Assembly (NCBI GenBank): GCA_005893275.1 | Contig: VBOW01000026.1 | Coordinates: forward strand, 1-50,483 | Origin: Candidatus Eisenbacteria bacterium | Lineage (GTDB): Bacteria; Eisenbacteria; RBG-16-71-46; SZUA-252 | Direction: 5' to 3' | DNA: 50,483 nucleotides | Shown: positions 36,441 to 44,628 of the stretch, in pieces | Layout of the letters: each line of letters begins with the position of its first letter | How positions within the stretch are numbered: the first letter of the stretch is position 1 | The notes under the pieces: model-generated | Database searches by the model: none | The model's input: only the letters and a program-made list of their open reading frames with translations | What the model was told of the DNA's origin: nothing | Program-made: the position numbers and the translations under genes

Positions 36441-37195
36441 GCCTCCTCCTCCCCCTCGTCTTCCGGGCCGTCGGCTTCGCGCGGCGAGGTGGAGTCTTTC
36501 CGCGGCGCGCCGCCCACGACCACGACGAATTCCCCGCGGGGCGGCTCCGACTCCGCCCACTCGAGGAGGGACCGAAGCGTCCCGCGCCGCGTCTCCTCGA
36601 ACTTCTTCGTCAGCTCGCGCGAGACCGATGCGGGCCGCTCCCCGAGGAACTCCGAGAGATCGCGCAGGCATTCTCGCAGCCTGTGCGGCGACTCAAAGAA
36701 GATGAGGGTCCGCGGGTCCTCGCGCAACTCCTCGATGCGGGCGCGGCGGCGCGACGATCGGCGTGGGAGGAACCCCTCGAACGAAAACCGGTCCGTCGGA
36801 AGCCCCGATACCTCGAGCGCGCACAGGGCGCTCGAGGGGCCCGGGATCGGAACCAGGCGAATCTCGGCGGCCACCGCAGCGCGGACCAGCGTGAACGCGG
36901 GATCGGAGATCCCCGGCGAGCCCGCGTCCGAAACGATCGCGACCGAGAGGCCGGATTTGAGCTTCTCGACCAGCTCGGGCGTGCGGCGCTCCTTGTTGTG
37001 GTCGTGGTAGGACACGAGCGGCCTCCGGATGGCGAAGCGCGAGAGGAGCCCCTGCGTGTGCCGCGTGTCCTCGGCCGCGACGAGATCGACGGCGCCCAGG
37101 ATCCGGCGGGCCCGCGGCGAGAGGTCCTCCACGTTTCCGATGGGGGTGCCGACCAGGTAGAGCGTCCCGGGTTGGGGCTCGGACGCTTCGCTCAT
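36437..37195 (-). CDS. rsmI: 16S rRNA (cytidine-1402-2'-O)-methyltransferase
   Basis: SAM-dependent enzyme of the tetrapyrrole-methylase fold. The 252-residue protein has [107 protein letters not shown] and ELTKKFEE, a complete RsmI set. The last 25 residues are acidic and Pro-rich. ATG at 37195 overlaps the threonine aldolase stop as ATGA. Confidence 0.96.
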   Translation of the reverse strand: MSEASEPQPGTLYLVGTPIGNVEDLSPRARRILGAVDLVAAEDTRHTQGLLSRFAIRRPLVSYHDHNKERRTPELVEKLKSGLSVAIVSDAGSPGISDPAFTLVRAAVAAEIRLVPIPGPSSALCALEVSGLPTDRFSFEGFLPRRSSRRRARIEELREDPRTLIFFESPHRLRECLRDLSEFLGERPASVSRELTKKFEETRRGTLRSLLEWAESEPPRGEFVVVVGGAPRKDSTSPREADGPEDEGEEEA

Positions 37196-38226
37196 CGGGC
37201 GAGCACCGAGCGGGCCGCATCCCGAACCGCCGCGATCGCGCGATCGATGGCGGCGTCGTCCACGTCGAGGTGGGTCACCGCGCGGAACCGCCCCGGTCCG
37301 CCGAAGGGAGCGATGAGGACCCCGGCGGACGCGACCTCCCGGACGAACTCCTGGATTCTTTCGGGACGTGAAGCCGCTCGCGCGATCACGATGTTCGTCT
37401 CGATCTCGCCGGGGTCGATCGTGAGCCCCTCCATCTCGGCGAAGGACTCGGCGAGCCTCCTAGCCCTCGCATGATCGGAGGCGAGCCGCGCGAGGTGGTG
37501 CCGGAGCGCGTGGATCGCTCCCGCCGCGATGATTCCCGCCTGGCGCATCGCGCCCCCGAGCATCTTCCGCGCGCCGCGCGCCTCCTGAATGAAGGCCTTC
37601 GTGCCGGCGATCGCGGAGCCCACGGGGGCTCCCAGCCCCTTCGAGTAGCACACCATCACGCTATCCGCGCAGGCGGCGTAGCTCGCGGGGGCGATTCCCG
37701 TCGCGGCGCTCGCGTTCCACAGCCGCGCCCCGTCCAGATGGACCGGCAGGGATCGCGCCCGCGCCGCGAGAGCGACCGCCTCGAGCCTCTCCAAGGGGTA
37801 GATCGCGCCCGACCCCCAGTTGTGGGTGTTTTCGACTTCCACGAGCCCGAGCCGGGACGCGCCGGGCTCTCCGTTCGCGCACGCCGCGGTGACCTCCTCG
37901 GGGTCGAGCCGGCCGCGGTCTCCATCGCGCAGGAGAAACGTGCGCCCGAGCATCTCCGTCACCGCTCTCGCTTCGACCTGGACGATGTGGCTGTACCGAT
38001 CGAGAAGAATCGAGTCTCCGGCACGGGTGTGCACCGCCACCGCGATCTCGTTCCCCATGCAGCCGCTCGGCACGAGGAGCGCGGCTTCCTTGCCGAGAAT
38101 CGCCGCGGTCTCCTCCTCGAGGAGGGTTACCGTGGGGTCCTCGCCGAACACGTCGTCCCCCACCTCCGCCTCCGCCATCGCGCGCCGCATGGCGGGGGTC
38201 GGGCGGGTAACCGTGTCGCTGCGCAA
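37192..38226 (-). CDS. ltaE: Low-specificity threonine aldolase
   Basis: PLP enzyme that splits threonine or allo-threonine into glycine and acetaldehyde. Key blocks are [71 protein letters not shown] and the PLP lysine in [15 protein letters not shown] at 38226 is the first standard start, but the codons just before it read Tyr-Ile-Asp, completing the family hallmark (M)[12 protein letters not shown]. True initiation may therefore be a little upstream, for example at the in-frame CTG at 38247. Length 344 from the TTG. It is the first gene of a long minus-strand run. Confidence 0.93.
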   Translation of the reverse strand: MRSDTVTRPTPAMRRAMAEAEVGDDVFGEDPTVTLLEEETAAILGKEAALLVPSGCMGNEIAVAVHTRAGDSILLDRYSHIVQVEARAVTEMLGRTFLLRDGDRGRLDPEEVTAACANGEPGASRLGLVEVENTHNWGSGAIYPLERLEAVALAARARSLPVHLDGARLWNASAATGIAPASYAACADSVMVCYSKGLGAPVGSAIAGTKAFIQEARGARKMLGGAMRQAGIIAAGAIHALRHHLARLASDHARARRLAESFAEMEGLTIDPGEIETNIVIARAASRPERIQEFVREVASAGVLIAPFGGPGRFRAVTHLDVDDAAIDRAIAAVRDAARSVLAR

Positions 38227-38385
38227 ATCGATGTAAGTTGTTGTCAGATCGTCCCCGTTTCCTTGAATCGCGGCCCCGGTGCTGATAGTCTCAACTTGGG
38301 TGGTTTGCCGAAACTTTCCCGAGTTGGAGCAGTATAGGGGAGCGGGGGAGCCGCCTCAAAACCGAGAGAGACGAGGAGGAGATCG

Positions 38386-39087
38386 ATGTTCTTGCCGTTC
38401 TGGGATCCGACGATGATCTTGTTGATCCCGGCTATCATCTTGGCCGCGTACGCGCAAGCCAAGGTCCAGTCGACGTACGCCAAATTCAGCGAGGTGCCGT
38501 CGGCCAGCAATCGCACCGGCCGCGAGATCGCCCAAGCCATTCTCGCCGCGAACGGAATCTCCGGCGTCGCGGTCGAGCCGGGCCAGGGTGTCCTCTCGGA
38601 CCATTACGACCCGATCCACAAGGCCGTCCGGCTCTCTCCGCATAACTACGCCGAGTCCTCGATCGCCGCCATCAGCGTCGCCGCGCACGAGTGCGGGCAC
38701 GTGATCCAGCACGCTCATGGCTACGTTCCCCTTCAGATGCGGACCGCGATCTTCCCGCTGGCCAACATTGGAACGAACCTCGCGTGGCTCTTCATCATCG
38801 CTGGATTCATCTTCGCGAACAAGCTCGCCCTGTTCGGCGTCGGGCTGCTCGACATCGGCATCTTCCTCTTCTCCTTCGGCGTCCTCTTCCAGCTGATCAC
38901 GCTGCCGGTCGAGTTCGACGCCAGCAGGCGGGCGCTCGTGCAGCTGAACCGTCTCGGCCTGATCGCGCCGGACGAGCAGCGGAGCGCGAAGAAGGTGCTC
39001 GACGCCGCGGCGCTGACGTACGTGGCCGCGGCCGCGGTCGCGATCCTCGAGCTTGTGCGGCTCCTCCTCATCCGCGAGCGCCGCTGA
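38386..39087 (+). CDS. Membrane zinc metallopeptidase, YugP family
   Basis: A 233-residue predicted neutral zinc protease. An N-terminal helix (MILLIPAIILAAYA) leads to GREIAQAILAANGISGVAVE, LSDHYDPIHKAVRLS, and the metal site AAHECGHVIQHA (HExxH at 101-105). Two to three membrane helices follow and LPVEFDASRRAL supplies the likely third ligand Glu. This is the standard YugP/DUF-type layout. ATG at 38386 has GAGGAGGAG upstream. It is divergent from ltaE; a weak -10 (TATAGG at 38333-38338) precedes it without a good -35. Confidence 0.92.
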   Translation: MFLPFWDPTMILLIPAIILAAYAQAKVQSTYAKFSEVPSASNRTGREIAQAILAANGISGVAVEPGQGVLSDHYDPIHKAVRLSPHNYAESSIAAISVAAHECGHVIQHAHGYVPLQMRTAIFPLANIGTNLAWLFIIAGFIFANKLALFGVGLLDIGIFLFSFGVLFQLITLPVEFDASRRALVQLNRLGLIAPDEQRSAKKVLDAAALTYVAAAAVAILELVRLLLIRERR

Positions 39088-39126
39088 AGGACCAGCCTCC
39101 GGCGCGAGTCGGCGCCGGGAGCAAAA

Positions 39127-39154
39127 ACGGGACGCCCCCTGTGGGGCGTCCCGT
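39127..39154. terminator. Bidirectional terminator between the YugP-like gene and HU
   Basis: A perfect 12-bp stem (ACGGGACGCCCC at 39127-39138, GGGGCGTCCCGT at 39143-39154) with a CTGT loop lies between two convergent genes. It is flanked by an A-run on the left (T-run for the minus strand) and TTCGTT on the right, so it can stop transcription from both sides. Confidence 0.88.
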
Positions 39155-39177
39155 TTCGTTGAAGTCGCGCGGACGCT

Positions 39178-39456
39178 TCAGACCTGGGCGACTATGTCCT
39201 TCAGCTCCTTCGAGACCTTGAAAACCGGCACCCGTCGAGGGGGCACCGGGACCGACTCGCCGGTTCTCGGATTTCTCGCCAGGCGGGACTTTCGGTCCTT
39301 CACCTTGAAGGTCCCGAAGCCTCGAATCTCGATGTGCTTGCCAGCCGCCAGGGCCCGGGAGACCGCTTCCAGGAACTGATCGACGGTGTCGGCCACATCC
39401 TTCTTCGTCAGCCCGGTCCGCTCCGCAATCTCGTCGACTATCTCTGCCTTGGTCAT
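39178..39456 (-). CDS. HU/IHF-family DNA-binding protein
   Basis: Histone-like DNA-bending protein, 92 residues. It starts MTKAEIVDEIAERTGLTKKDV and has the HU signature region GFGTFKVKDRKSRLARNPRTGE and the C-terminal helix FKVSKELKDIV. The arm sequence (RNPRTGESVPVP) is typical HU; HU versus IHF cannot be separated with certainty. ATG at 39456 has a strong AGGAGG site. A near-consensus promoter lies about 140 bases upstream and a bidirectional terminator follows. Confidence 0.95.
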   Translation of the reverse strand: MTKAEIVDEIAERTGLTKKDVADTVDQFLEAVSRALAAGKHIEIRGFGTFKVKDRKSRLARNPRTGESVPVPPRRVPVFKVSKELKDIVAQV

Positions 39457-39597
39457 CAGCCCCTCCTGAAGAGGTAGTCCTCTCGGCCTGAGCCGGGCGG
39501 ATGTTGGATCTGCCGCGCGGGATCGCCAGCGCGCGTCGCGGAGCGCCTAAGGCGGAGTTGGCATTGAACATAAGCGCCTCGCGGTACGCGATTGGGG

Positions 39598-39625
39598 AAT
39601 ATAGGGCGCTGGCGAAAGCTGTCAA
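39598..39625 (-). promoter_or_regulatory. Near-consensus sigma-70 promoter for HU
   Basis: On the minus strand TTGACA (39625-39620, exact -35) is followed after 16 bases by TATATT (39603-39598, five of six -10 bases). Transcription would begin near 39590, giving a leader of about 135 bases before HU. It is the best promoter match I can see in the window. Confidence 0.72.
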
Positions 39626-39947
39626 GGCTTTTTCCCGCTGGAAGTTCCGCGACAACCGCGAATTCTGCACCGCCGCCCGGTGCAGGCTGCGTCCGGGGGC
39701 GCGGGCTTCGCAAAGTGCACAGTAGAGTGCGGGGTGCAAAGCAATAATCTATTTAGGCATAACAACTTATCTACTGAGGGCGTCGAGGCGGAATGTACCC
39801 CGCGTGGCACGTCGATTGCGATGTCCTACCGACAGGAAAAGATTCGGGAGCTGCACGAGCGAAGGTCCATGATCCTGCGTCGCCGGCCTGCCACCACCTT
39901 ACGCTCGGTTCGCGGCTCCCGATTTCTATTTCCGATGCGGCAGCCGC

Positions 39948-39953
39948 TATAAT
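39948..39953 (+). promoter_or_regulatory. Perfect -10 box (TATAAT) directly before the phosphomutase-like gene
   Basis: TATAAT at 39948-39953 lies 15 bases before the ATG at 39969. Initiation about seven bases downstream would leave a leader of only about 9 bases, and no Shine-Dalgarno sequence is seen, suggesting a nearly leaderless mRNA. No good -35 is present. Confidence 0.4.
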
Positions 39954-39968
39954 CCCGTCTCCCAGAAC

Positions 39969-40940
39969 ATGGCCATCCCTCCGGTTCCAAATCACGCTCC
40001 GGTCGCGCACTTCGATCGCATCCGGCGGCGCGTGCTTCTCTTTTTCATCGATGGCATCGGGGTGGGCACGGACGATCCCGCGCGAAACCCTCTCGCGACC
40101 GGCGAGTTTCCCACCCTCCGGCTCACGGAGTCGCTTCGGCCCGATGCCCGGGTCGGGCCGCCGCGAATCGCCTGGGGCCTCGACGCTGCCATGGGGGTGC
40201 CCGGTTTACCACAGAGCGCGACGGGGCAGACCTCGATCCTCACCGGGATCAACGCTCCGAAGGCGATGGGGCACCACGTATCCGGCTTTCCGGGGCCCAC
40301 GCTGCGGCGGATCATCATGGAGCACTCGCTCCTGAAACAGGTGCGCGAGCGCGGCCTGAGCGCCACCTTCCTGAACGCGTTCCGTCCCGAGTACTTCGAG
40401 ATGCCCTACGCCCACCGTCGCCTCTCCGCGACCTCGCTCGCCACGCTCGCCTCGGGCGCTCGGTTTCGCTCCTGGGAGGATCTCCTCGAGGGACGCGCGG
40501 TGACGCACGACCTCACCCACTGGAGGATGCGCGAGCGAGGGTACGAGCTGCCGGAGAGGACCCCGGAGGAGGCGGGCGCGATCATCGCGGAGGAGGCGAT
40601 GCAGAACGACTTCTCCCTCTTCGAATACTTCGAGACGGACCGTGCCGGCCACGCCCAGGACCGCCCGCGCGCGATGCGGTGCCTGGCCGACCTGGACCGG
40701 GCGCTCCAGACGGTGTTGAGCCGCGTCGATCTCGATCGGCTATGCGTGCTGATCGTGAGCGATCACGGAAATCTCGAGGATGGCGCCCTGAGCACCCACA
40801 CCGCGAACCCGGCGATCTTCGCGATGTGGGGGCCGCCTGGGGACCCGGCTTCCACACCGCCGCGGCGGCTCACCGATCTCGCCCCCCTGGCGCTCCGGGC
40901 GCTGGGAATCGAGCCGGAGAGCCTTACTTCAGCCTCTTGA
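39969..40940 (+). CDS. Alkaline-phosphatase-superfamily metalloenzyme (phosphoglycerate-mutase-like)
   Basis: A 323-residue protein with the two-metal site of the iPGM/phosphopentomutase/alkaline phosphatase superfamily. Visible are the first metal Asp in LLFFIDGIGVGTDDP, the nucleophile region SATGQTSILTGINA, the Asp/His pair in FETDRAGHAQD, VSDHGNLED and the final His in STHTANPA. The metal ligands all seem present, so it is likely an active phosphomutase or phosphoesterase. It lacks the large insert of true iPGM (about 510 residues); substrate unknown. The ATG at 39969 lacks a ribosome-binding site. The 3' end overlaps the convergent parvulin gene by 17 bases. Confidence 0.82.
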   Translation: MAIPPVPNHAPVAHFDRIRRRVLLFFIDGIGVGTDDPARNPLATGEFPTLRLTESLRPDARVGPPRIAWGLDAAMGVPGLPQSATGQTSILTGINAPKAMGHHVSGFPGPTLRRIIMEHSLLKQVRERGLSATFLNAFRPEYFEMPYAHRRLSATSLATLASGARFRSWEDLLEGRAVTHDLTHWRMRERGYELPERTPEEAGAIIAEEAMQNDFSLFEYFETDRAGHAQDRPRAMRCLADLDRALQTVLSRVDLDRLCVLIVSDHGNLEDGALSTHTANPAIFAMWGPPGDPASTPPRRLTDLAPLALRALGIEPESLTSAS

Positions 40941-41580
40941 TGATGTGCCAGCCGAACGGGCTCATTTTGGGATCATAGTCGGCGATCCCGATGTTCCCCG
41001 GGCTGATCGAGAAGCCCACGTTTCCGAACGCGGGCACCAAGCTTTCGCGCGGGTATTCCCCTTCCAGGGGCGGGACTCCGGTCCCGCTCATCCCGTAGAT
41101 CCCCGGGGGGGAATCATCGGTATACCGGCCCGTGAGCTCGTCGAAATCCTCCCCCTTCCGCGCGCGCTCGAGGATCTGGTAGGCGAGCGCCTTGGCCTCC
41201 TCCTTCGTCCGAGTGATGTTCTTGCCCGGGACCGACCCGGAGAATCCGATGAGGATGTGCTGCACCTGCACGTGCAGCGGCAAGACTTCCGGCTTGACCG
41301 GCATGGTTCCCGCCTTCGCGCCCACTTCCACGGTCTTCTCCGTTTTCTTCCCGCCCGAGGCGGCTTTGGTCTTGTTTTTCCTCTTCTTCGGGCTCACGAC
41401 CTCCTTGGCTCGGGCCCTCGCCTCCGACTTGGCGCCCGTCGAGTCCGAAGACCTAGCCTGGACGGAATCCGCGGAGGAGGCGGCCTGGGCCGAGTCGGCC
41501 GACGGGGTCGCAAACGAAGTCTGGGGAAGGGTGAGTAGGGCAGCGAGCGCGATTACGGGAAACAGCTGTCGAGATGGCAT
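40924..41580 (-). CDS. Secreted parvulin-type peptidyl-prolyl isomerase
   Basis: A 218-residue protein with a signal peptide (LFPVIALAALLTLPQTSFA). A low-complexity Ser/Ala/Asp linker follows, with near repeats SADSAQA and SADSVQA. Then comes a strongly basic stretch (SPKKRKNKTKAASGGKKTEK) and one C-terminal parvulin (PpiC/rotamase) domain from about 120: VQHILIGFSG, EEAKALAYQILERARKGEDFDELTGRYTDD, FGNVGFSISPG and PFGWHIIKRLK. It would help fold envelope proteins; the basic linker might hold it to acidic polymers. ATG at 41580 starts the signal peptide. Convergent, overlapping neighbour on the plus strand. Confidence 0.88.
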   Translation of the reverse strand: MPSRQLFPVIALAALLTLPQTSFATPSADSAQAASSADSVQARSSDSTGAKSEARARAKEVVSPKKRKNKTKAASGGKKTEKTVEVGAKAGTMPVKPEVLPLHVQVQHILIGFSGSVPGKNITRTKEEAKALAYQILERARKGEDFDELTGRYTDDSPPGIYGMSGTGVPPLEGEYPRESLVPAFGNVGFSISPGNIGIADYDPKMSPFGWHIIKRLK

Positions 41581-41594
41581 GCCGGGCTCCGGGC

Positions 41595-42230
41595 CTAGAA
41601 CAAGAACACGGCGCTTGAGAGGACCGTTGTCCAGCCTTTTGCCGAGATGACGGCCGATTGGGTGACGTTGAACGTGCGGATGATCTCGCCGGAGATCTTG
41701 AACACCTGCTCCTTTTCGTCCCAGTTCGCGCTCTCGTCGAATTCCACGCCGAGTGTCGACGCGAGCATCGAGGCGGCCATGTCCTCGGCGAACTCGCCGG
41801 CATACTCGTCCGTCTGTCCGTACGCGTGGTGCTCGCTCAGATAGCCGTACGTGCTCTTGTCGGCCGGGATGGCGCAGCCGATCGAGGACGCGATGAGCCG
41901 GCGCATCTCGTTCGAGGCGAGCCGCGCCATGACGCAGAACGCGATGCTCCCGGGGGCGATGAGCTTCACGCCTTCGTCCTTCGGGATGATCTTGCACTTG
42001 GGAGGGAAGATGCTCGACACGTGGACGAGGTTGAGCTTTTCGATGCCGGCGTCCTTGAGCGCCAGCTCGAAGGAACGCAGCTCGTCGCGGTGGCTGCCGA
42101 CCCCCTTCGTGAAGAACACCCGCGTGGGAACCAGGCTGAAACCGGCGTTCGTCCGGTCCGCCACCATGGTCGCTCCCTGCGGATCCATGGCCGCGTTCCC
42201 GGCAGGATTCGGATCGGTCGTTCGCTTCAT
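41595..42230 (-). CDS. Pyruvoyl-dependent arginine decarboxylase
   Basis: Makes agmatine from arginine, a first step to polyamines. It is made as a proenzyme that cleaves itself between two serines to form a pyruvoyl group. The 211-residue protein has [20 protein letters not shown], the cleavage site [13 protein letters not shown] (Ser72/Ser73), the region [12 protein letters not shown] and [26 protein letters not shown] typical of the PvlArgDC family. It ends with an extra 50-residue region. ATG at 42230 is used (GAGGAG about 11 bases upstream); a start near residue 22 would be closer to family length. No agmatinase or agmatine deiminase is nearby. Confidence 0.92.
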   Translation of the reverse strand: MKRTTDPNPAGNAAMDPQGATMVADRTNAGFSLVPTRVFFTKGVGSHRDELRSFELALKDAGIEKLNLVHVSSIFPPKCKIIPKDEGVKLIAPGSIAFCVMARLASNEMRRLIASSIGCAIPADKSTYGYLSEHHAYGQTDEYAGEFAEDMAASMLASTLGVEFDESANWDEKEQVFKISGEIIRTFNVTQSAVISAKGWTTVLSSAVFLF

Positions 42231-42261
42231 CCTTGTCGGTCTCCTCTCTCCGTCTCGTGTC

Positions 42262-42978
42262 TTACCGGACCCGCGCGTGATCTGACGAGGAGTCGGGCCC
42301 CGCCTTATCGAGAAGGATCGTGACGACGCAGCGACGCGTCTCGAGGTTGGCCACGTTCGCGGGCAAGGCCAGAGCGACCAAGCGCTGGATTCTCTCGCGT
42401 TCTCCGGTGATGTCAACTGCCACTGTGTAGAGCGTGTCGATTTCCTGGACAAGCTTCGCCGGTCCCATCACCCGCACCGAATCGGGCACGACGGCCGGCT
42501 CGCTATGAAGGACGTACCCCTCCGCGGGGCGCCCCACCACGCGCACGCGGACGGGCAGGGTCCGCGTCGCCTTGAGCTCGATCGCGAGATCCACGCTGCG
42601 AGGATCGCGCACTTCGGTCACGGACACGATCCGGGCGAGCTCGGGCGGGATGGCCCGGCGCGAGATCTCGTCCGCCGTGATCGACGTCTGGAACACGCCC
42701 GGCTTCGCGCCGGCGAGGTCGATCGAAAGGAACGGCCGCGTGAGGCTCAATCGGATCAGATCCTTCCATTTGCCTCGGACCTTGACCGCGACGCGCGGAG
42801 GAAGCTCACCGACGCTCGTCAGCGTGTCCGCCAAGCCCACGACGGCGATTGGAATCTGGATGATGGCGTCGCGTTCCTGCTCGGTGACGACGTGGGCGTA
42901 GAGCAGGCAGGCGAGAAGAAGCGACGCAAGCTTGAGACCGAGGTTATCGAAGAGAATCGCGCGGACACCATTCCACAT
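42262..42978 (-). CDS. YbbR-domain membrane protein (CdaR-like)
   Basis: A 238-residue protein with one N-terminal membrane helix ([20 protein letters not shown]) and two YbbR-type extracytoplasmic repeats. The first runs from [28 protein letters not shown]; the second from [34 protein letters not shown]. In Firmicutes YbbR (CdaR) regulates the diadenylate cyclase CdaA, but no cyclase is seen here. ATG at 42978, six bases after the upstream stop, is preferred to a TTG at 43023 inside the preceding gene. Confidence 0.85.
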   Translation of the reverse strand: MWNGVRAILFDNLGLKLASLLLACLLYAHVVTEQERDAIIQIPIAVVGLADTLTSVGELPPRVAVKVRGKWKDLIRLSLTRPFLSIDLAGAKPGVFQTSITADEISRRAIPPELARIVSVTEVRDPRSVDLAIELKATRTLPVRVRVVGRPAEGYVLHSEPAVVPDSVRVMGPAKLVQEIDTLYTVAVDITGERERIQRLVALALPANVANLETRRCVVTILLDKAGPDSSSDHARVR

Positions 42979-42983
42979 GCTGA

Positions 42984-43559
42984 TCAGAAGCCGGAAGCTT
43001 CCGACGAACCAAGCTCGATCCAATATTTCGTGTCCTTAGGATCGGCCTCGTCCACCGTGTGCCCGCTCACGACCGAGAACCTCACGTTTCGGTTCGCCTC
43101 GTCATCCGGAAAGTAGATCCACCCGAGACCGCCCGAGACCGAGCGCCACTTGAGCTCGAACGTATTGAACAGGAGGGATCCTCCGTCGGCCACGGTCGCG
43201 AGCCCTTTGTCCCTCTGTCCCGGGAACACCCAGAGGAACGCCGGGTGCTCGACGTAAAAGAAGTAGCGGAGCGAATCCTTCCCGCCCGACATCTCTTCGA
43301 TCGGAAGCACCGCGGCAAACTCCCCTCCCTTTCGCAGGAGAAGGACGTTTCCGGGCTCGAGGCGGAGCCTCAAGTCGTGCATGTTCCCGAGCATGGCCCG
43401 GTCCGATTCGGGCACTTCCTCCAAGAGCCGGACGAGGCGCACGTGAGCCCGGCTCTCCCCGGCGCGCCCCGGCGGGGTCTGGGCCGCGATCAAAACCGTA
43501 GCGAGCGTGAGCGAAGCGGGAATGGCGAGCGTGCGCCATGTGGATGAATATCGGCTCAT
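42984..43559 (-). CDS. Secreted protein of unknown function
   Basis: A 191-residue protein with an N-terminal signal segment (TLAIPASLTLATVLIAAQ). The rest is globular: VRLVRLLEEVPESDRAMLGNMHDLRLRLEPGNVLLLRKGGEFAAVLPIEE, then a strand-rich part with FFYVEHPAFLWVFPG and FNTFELKWRSVSGGLGWIYFPDDE. I do not recognise the family. ATG at 43559 is chosen over a TTG three codons earlier. It directly precedes the YbbR-domain gene (five-base gap), so the two are probably cotranscribed. Divergent from the OGG1-like gene. Confidence 0.7.
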   Translation of the reverse strand: MSRYSSTWRTLAIPASLTLATVLIAAQTPPGRAGESRAHVRLVRLLEEVPESDRAMLGNMHDLRLRLEPGNVLLLRKGGEFAAVLPIEEMSGGKDSLRYFFYVEHPAFLWVFPGQRDKGLATVADGGSLLFNTFELKWRSVSGGLGWIYFPDDEANRNVRFSVVSGHTVDEADPKDTKYWIELGSSEASGF

Positions 43560-43725
43560 TCTGGTCAAGGGGTGCGTCGGGCAGCGCCGCGGAGACGCGT
43601 CTCCGACCGGCTATACCCAAAAACGCAACCAAAGTTTCCCACGCGCGCGAAGCGGGGGTCAACGGAAACCGCCCCCTCGGACAAAAGAAATTGACGCCAT
43701 CGCCTCACGCCCCGAGGCTATTCCC

Positions 43726-44628
43726 GTGCACTACGAGCTTCGCGTCCCGGGACCGATCGATCTCGATCTCACGTTTTCATGCGGCCAGGCGTTCCGCTGG
43801 GTCAGGGAAGGCGAATGCTGGCGCGGAATCGTGGGCCGTGCCGAGCTTTCGGTCGCGTTGCTTGGGCCGGCCGGCCTCGCGGTTTCCATTGCCGGAGAGG
43901 ACCCTGGCCGCCAAGCCCTGGTCCGATATTTCAGGCTGGACGAAGATCCCAGGGTCCACCTGGAGCACGCGGAGGAGCTTCGCGCGCTGCCGGGGATCCT
44001 GCCGCTCTTCGGCTTGAGGCTCCTCCGCCAGGATCCATGGGAAACCGTTGCCTCGTTCATCTGCTCCGCGGCCGCGAACATCCTCAAGATCAGCCGCTGC
44101 GTGGAGGCGATGGCGGCGCGCTGGGGCGAACCCATTCCCGGCTCCCTAAGGCGGGCCTTCCCCGGGGCCGAGACGATCGCCCGGGCGCGCGAACCGCAGC
44201 TCCGGGCGAGCGGCCTGGGATTCCGCGCACCCTATCTCCTTCAGAGCGCCCGCGTCATCGCGTCGGCCGGATGGTCGTGGGATGCCCTGCGCGACGCTTC
44301 GCACGAGGAAGCGCGGGGTCGCTTGTGCGAGCTGCCCGGCGTGGGGCCGAAGATCGCCGACTGCACGCTGCTCTTTGGCCTCGGCCGCCTCGAGGCCTTC
44401 CCGGTGGACCGATGGATCCGGCGCGCGACGCTGGAGCTTGCGTCGCGGCGGAGGGCGAAGGATGAGGAGCTGTCGCGCTGGGCCGAGCGGTTCGGACCGG
44501 GGCGCGGCTACCTGCAGCAGATCCTCTTCCACTTGCGCCGCACGCAGGGCCCGCTCCCGCCCCTCCCGCGCTCCTCGGAGCGCCGTTCCGCGCGCCCCCT
44601 CGCCGCGCGCGCCAGGCGGATCGCGTGA
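43726..44628 (+). CDS. OGG1-type 8-oxoguanine DNA glycosylase with altered NNN motif
   Basis: Base-excision repair glycosylase/lyase removing 8-oxoguanine. The N-terminal OGG_N domain has LTFSCGQAFRW. The helix-hairpin-helix motif ELPGVGPKIADC holds the catalytic Lys209, followed by the activating Asp228 in FPVDRWIRR. The segment equivalent to human SSNNNI reads SAAANI (114-119), so two of the three Asn that probe the opposite cytosine are Ala. Length 300 from GTG at 43726, which begins just before the first strand; the frame is open upstream but lacks similarity. The last 30 residues are Arg/Pro-rich. It overlaps the next gene as GTGA. Confidence 0.87.
   Translation: MHYELRVPGPIDLDLTFSCGQAFRWVREGECWRGIVGRAELSVALLGPAGLAVSIAGEDPGRQALVRYFRLDEDPRVHLEHAEELRALPGILPLFGLRLLRQDPWETVASFICSAAANILKISRCVEAMAARWGEPIPGSLRRAFPGAETIARAREPQLRASGLGFRAPYLLQSARVIASAGWSWDALRDASHEEARGRLCELPGVGPKIADCTLLFGLGRLEAFPVDRWIRRATLELASRRRAKDEELSRWAERFGPGRGYLQQILFHLRRTQGPLPPLPRSSERRSARPLAARARRIA

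Larger units (their letters stand above)
39457..39968. other. Non-coding region with divergent promoters
   Basis: About 510 bases between HU (minus) and the phosphomutase-like gene (plus). It contains a near-consensus promoter for HU, an AT-rich patch (about 39740-39780, rare in this G+C-rich window), a small palindrome CGCCTAAGGCG (39544-39554) and a TATAAT just before the plus-strand gene. An open frame at 39821-39952 (43 codons) has no ribosome-binding site or recognised similarity and is not called. Confidence 0.55.

Noticed and set aside
38305-38338. TTGCCG and TATAGG as a promoter for the YugP-like gene
   Set aside because: Spacing is 22 bases, too long for a standard promoter; only the -10-like box is of any value.
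39821-39952. 43-codon plus-strand open frame beginning MSYRQEKIRELHERR
   Set aside because: First residues loosely recall carboxyltransferase N-termini, but there is no ribosome-binding site, no continuation and the rest is Arg-rich noise.
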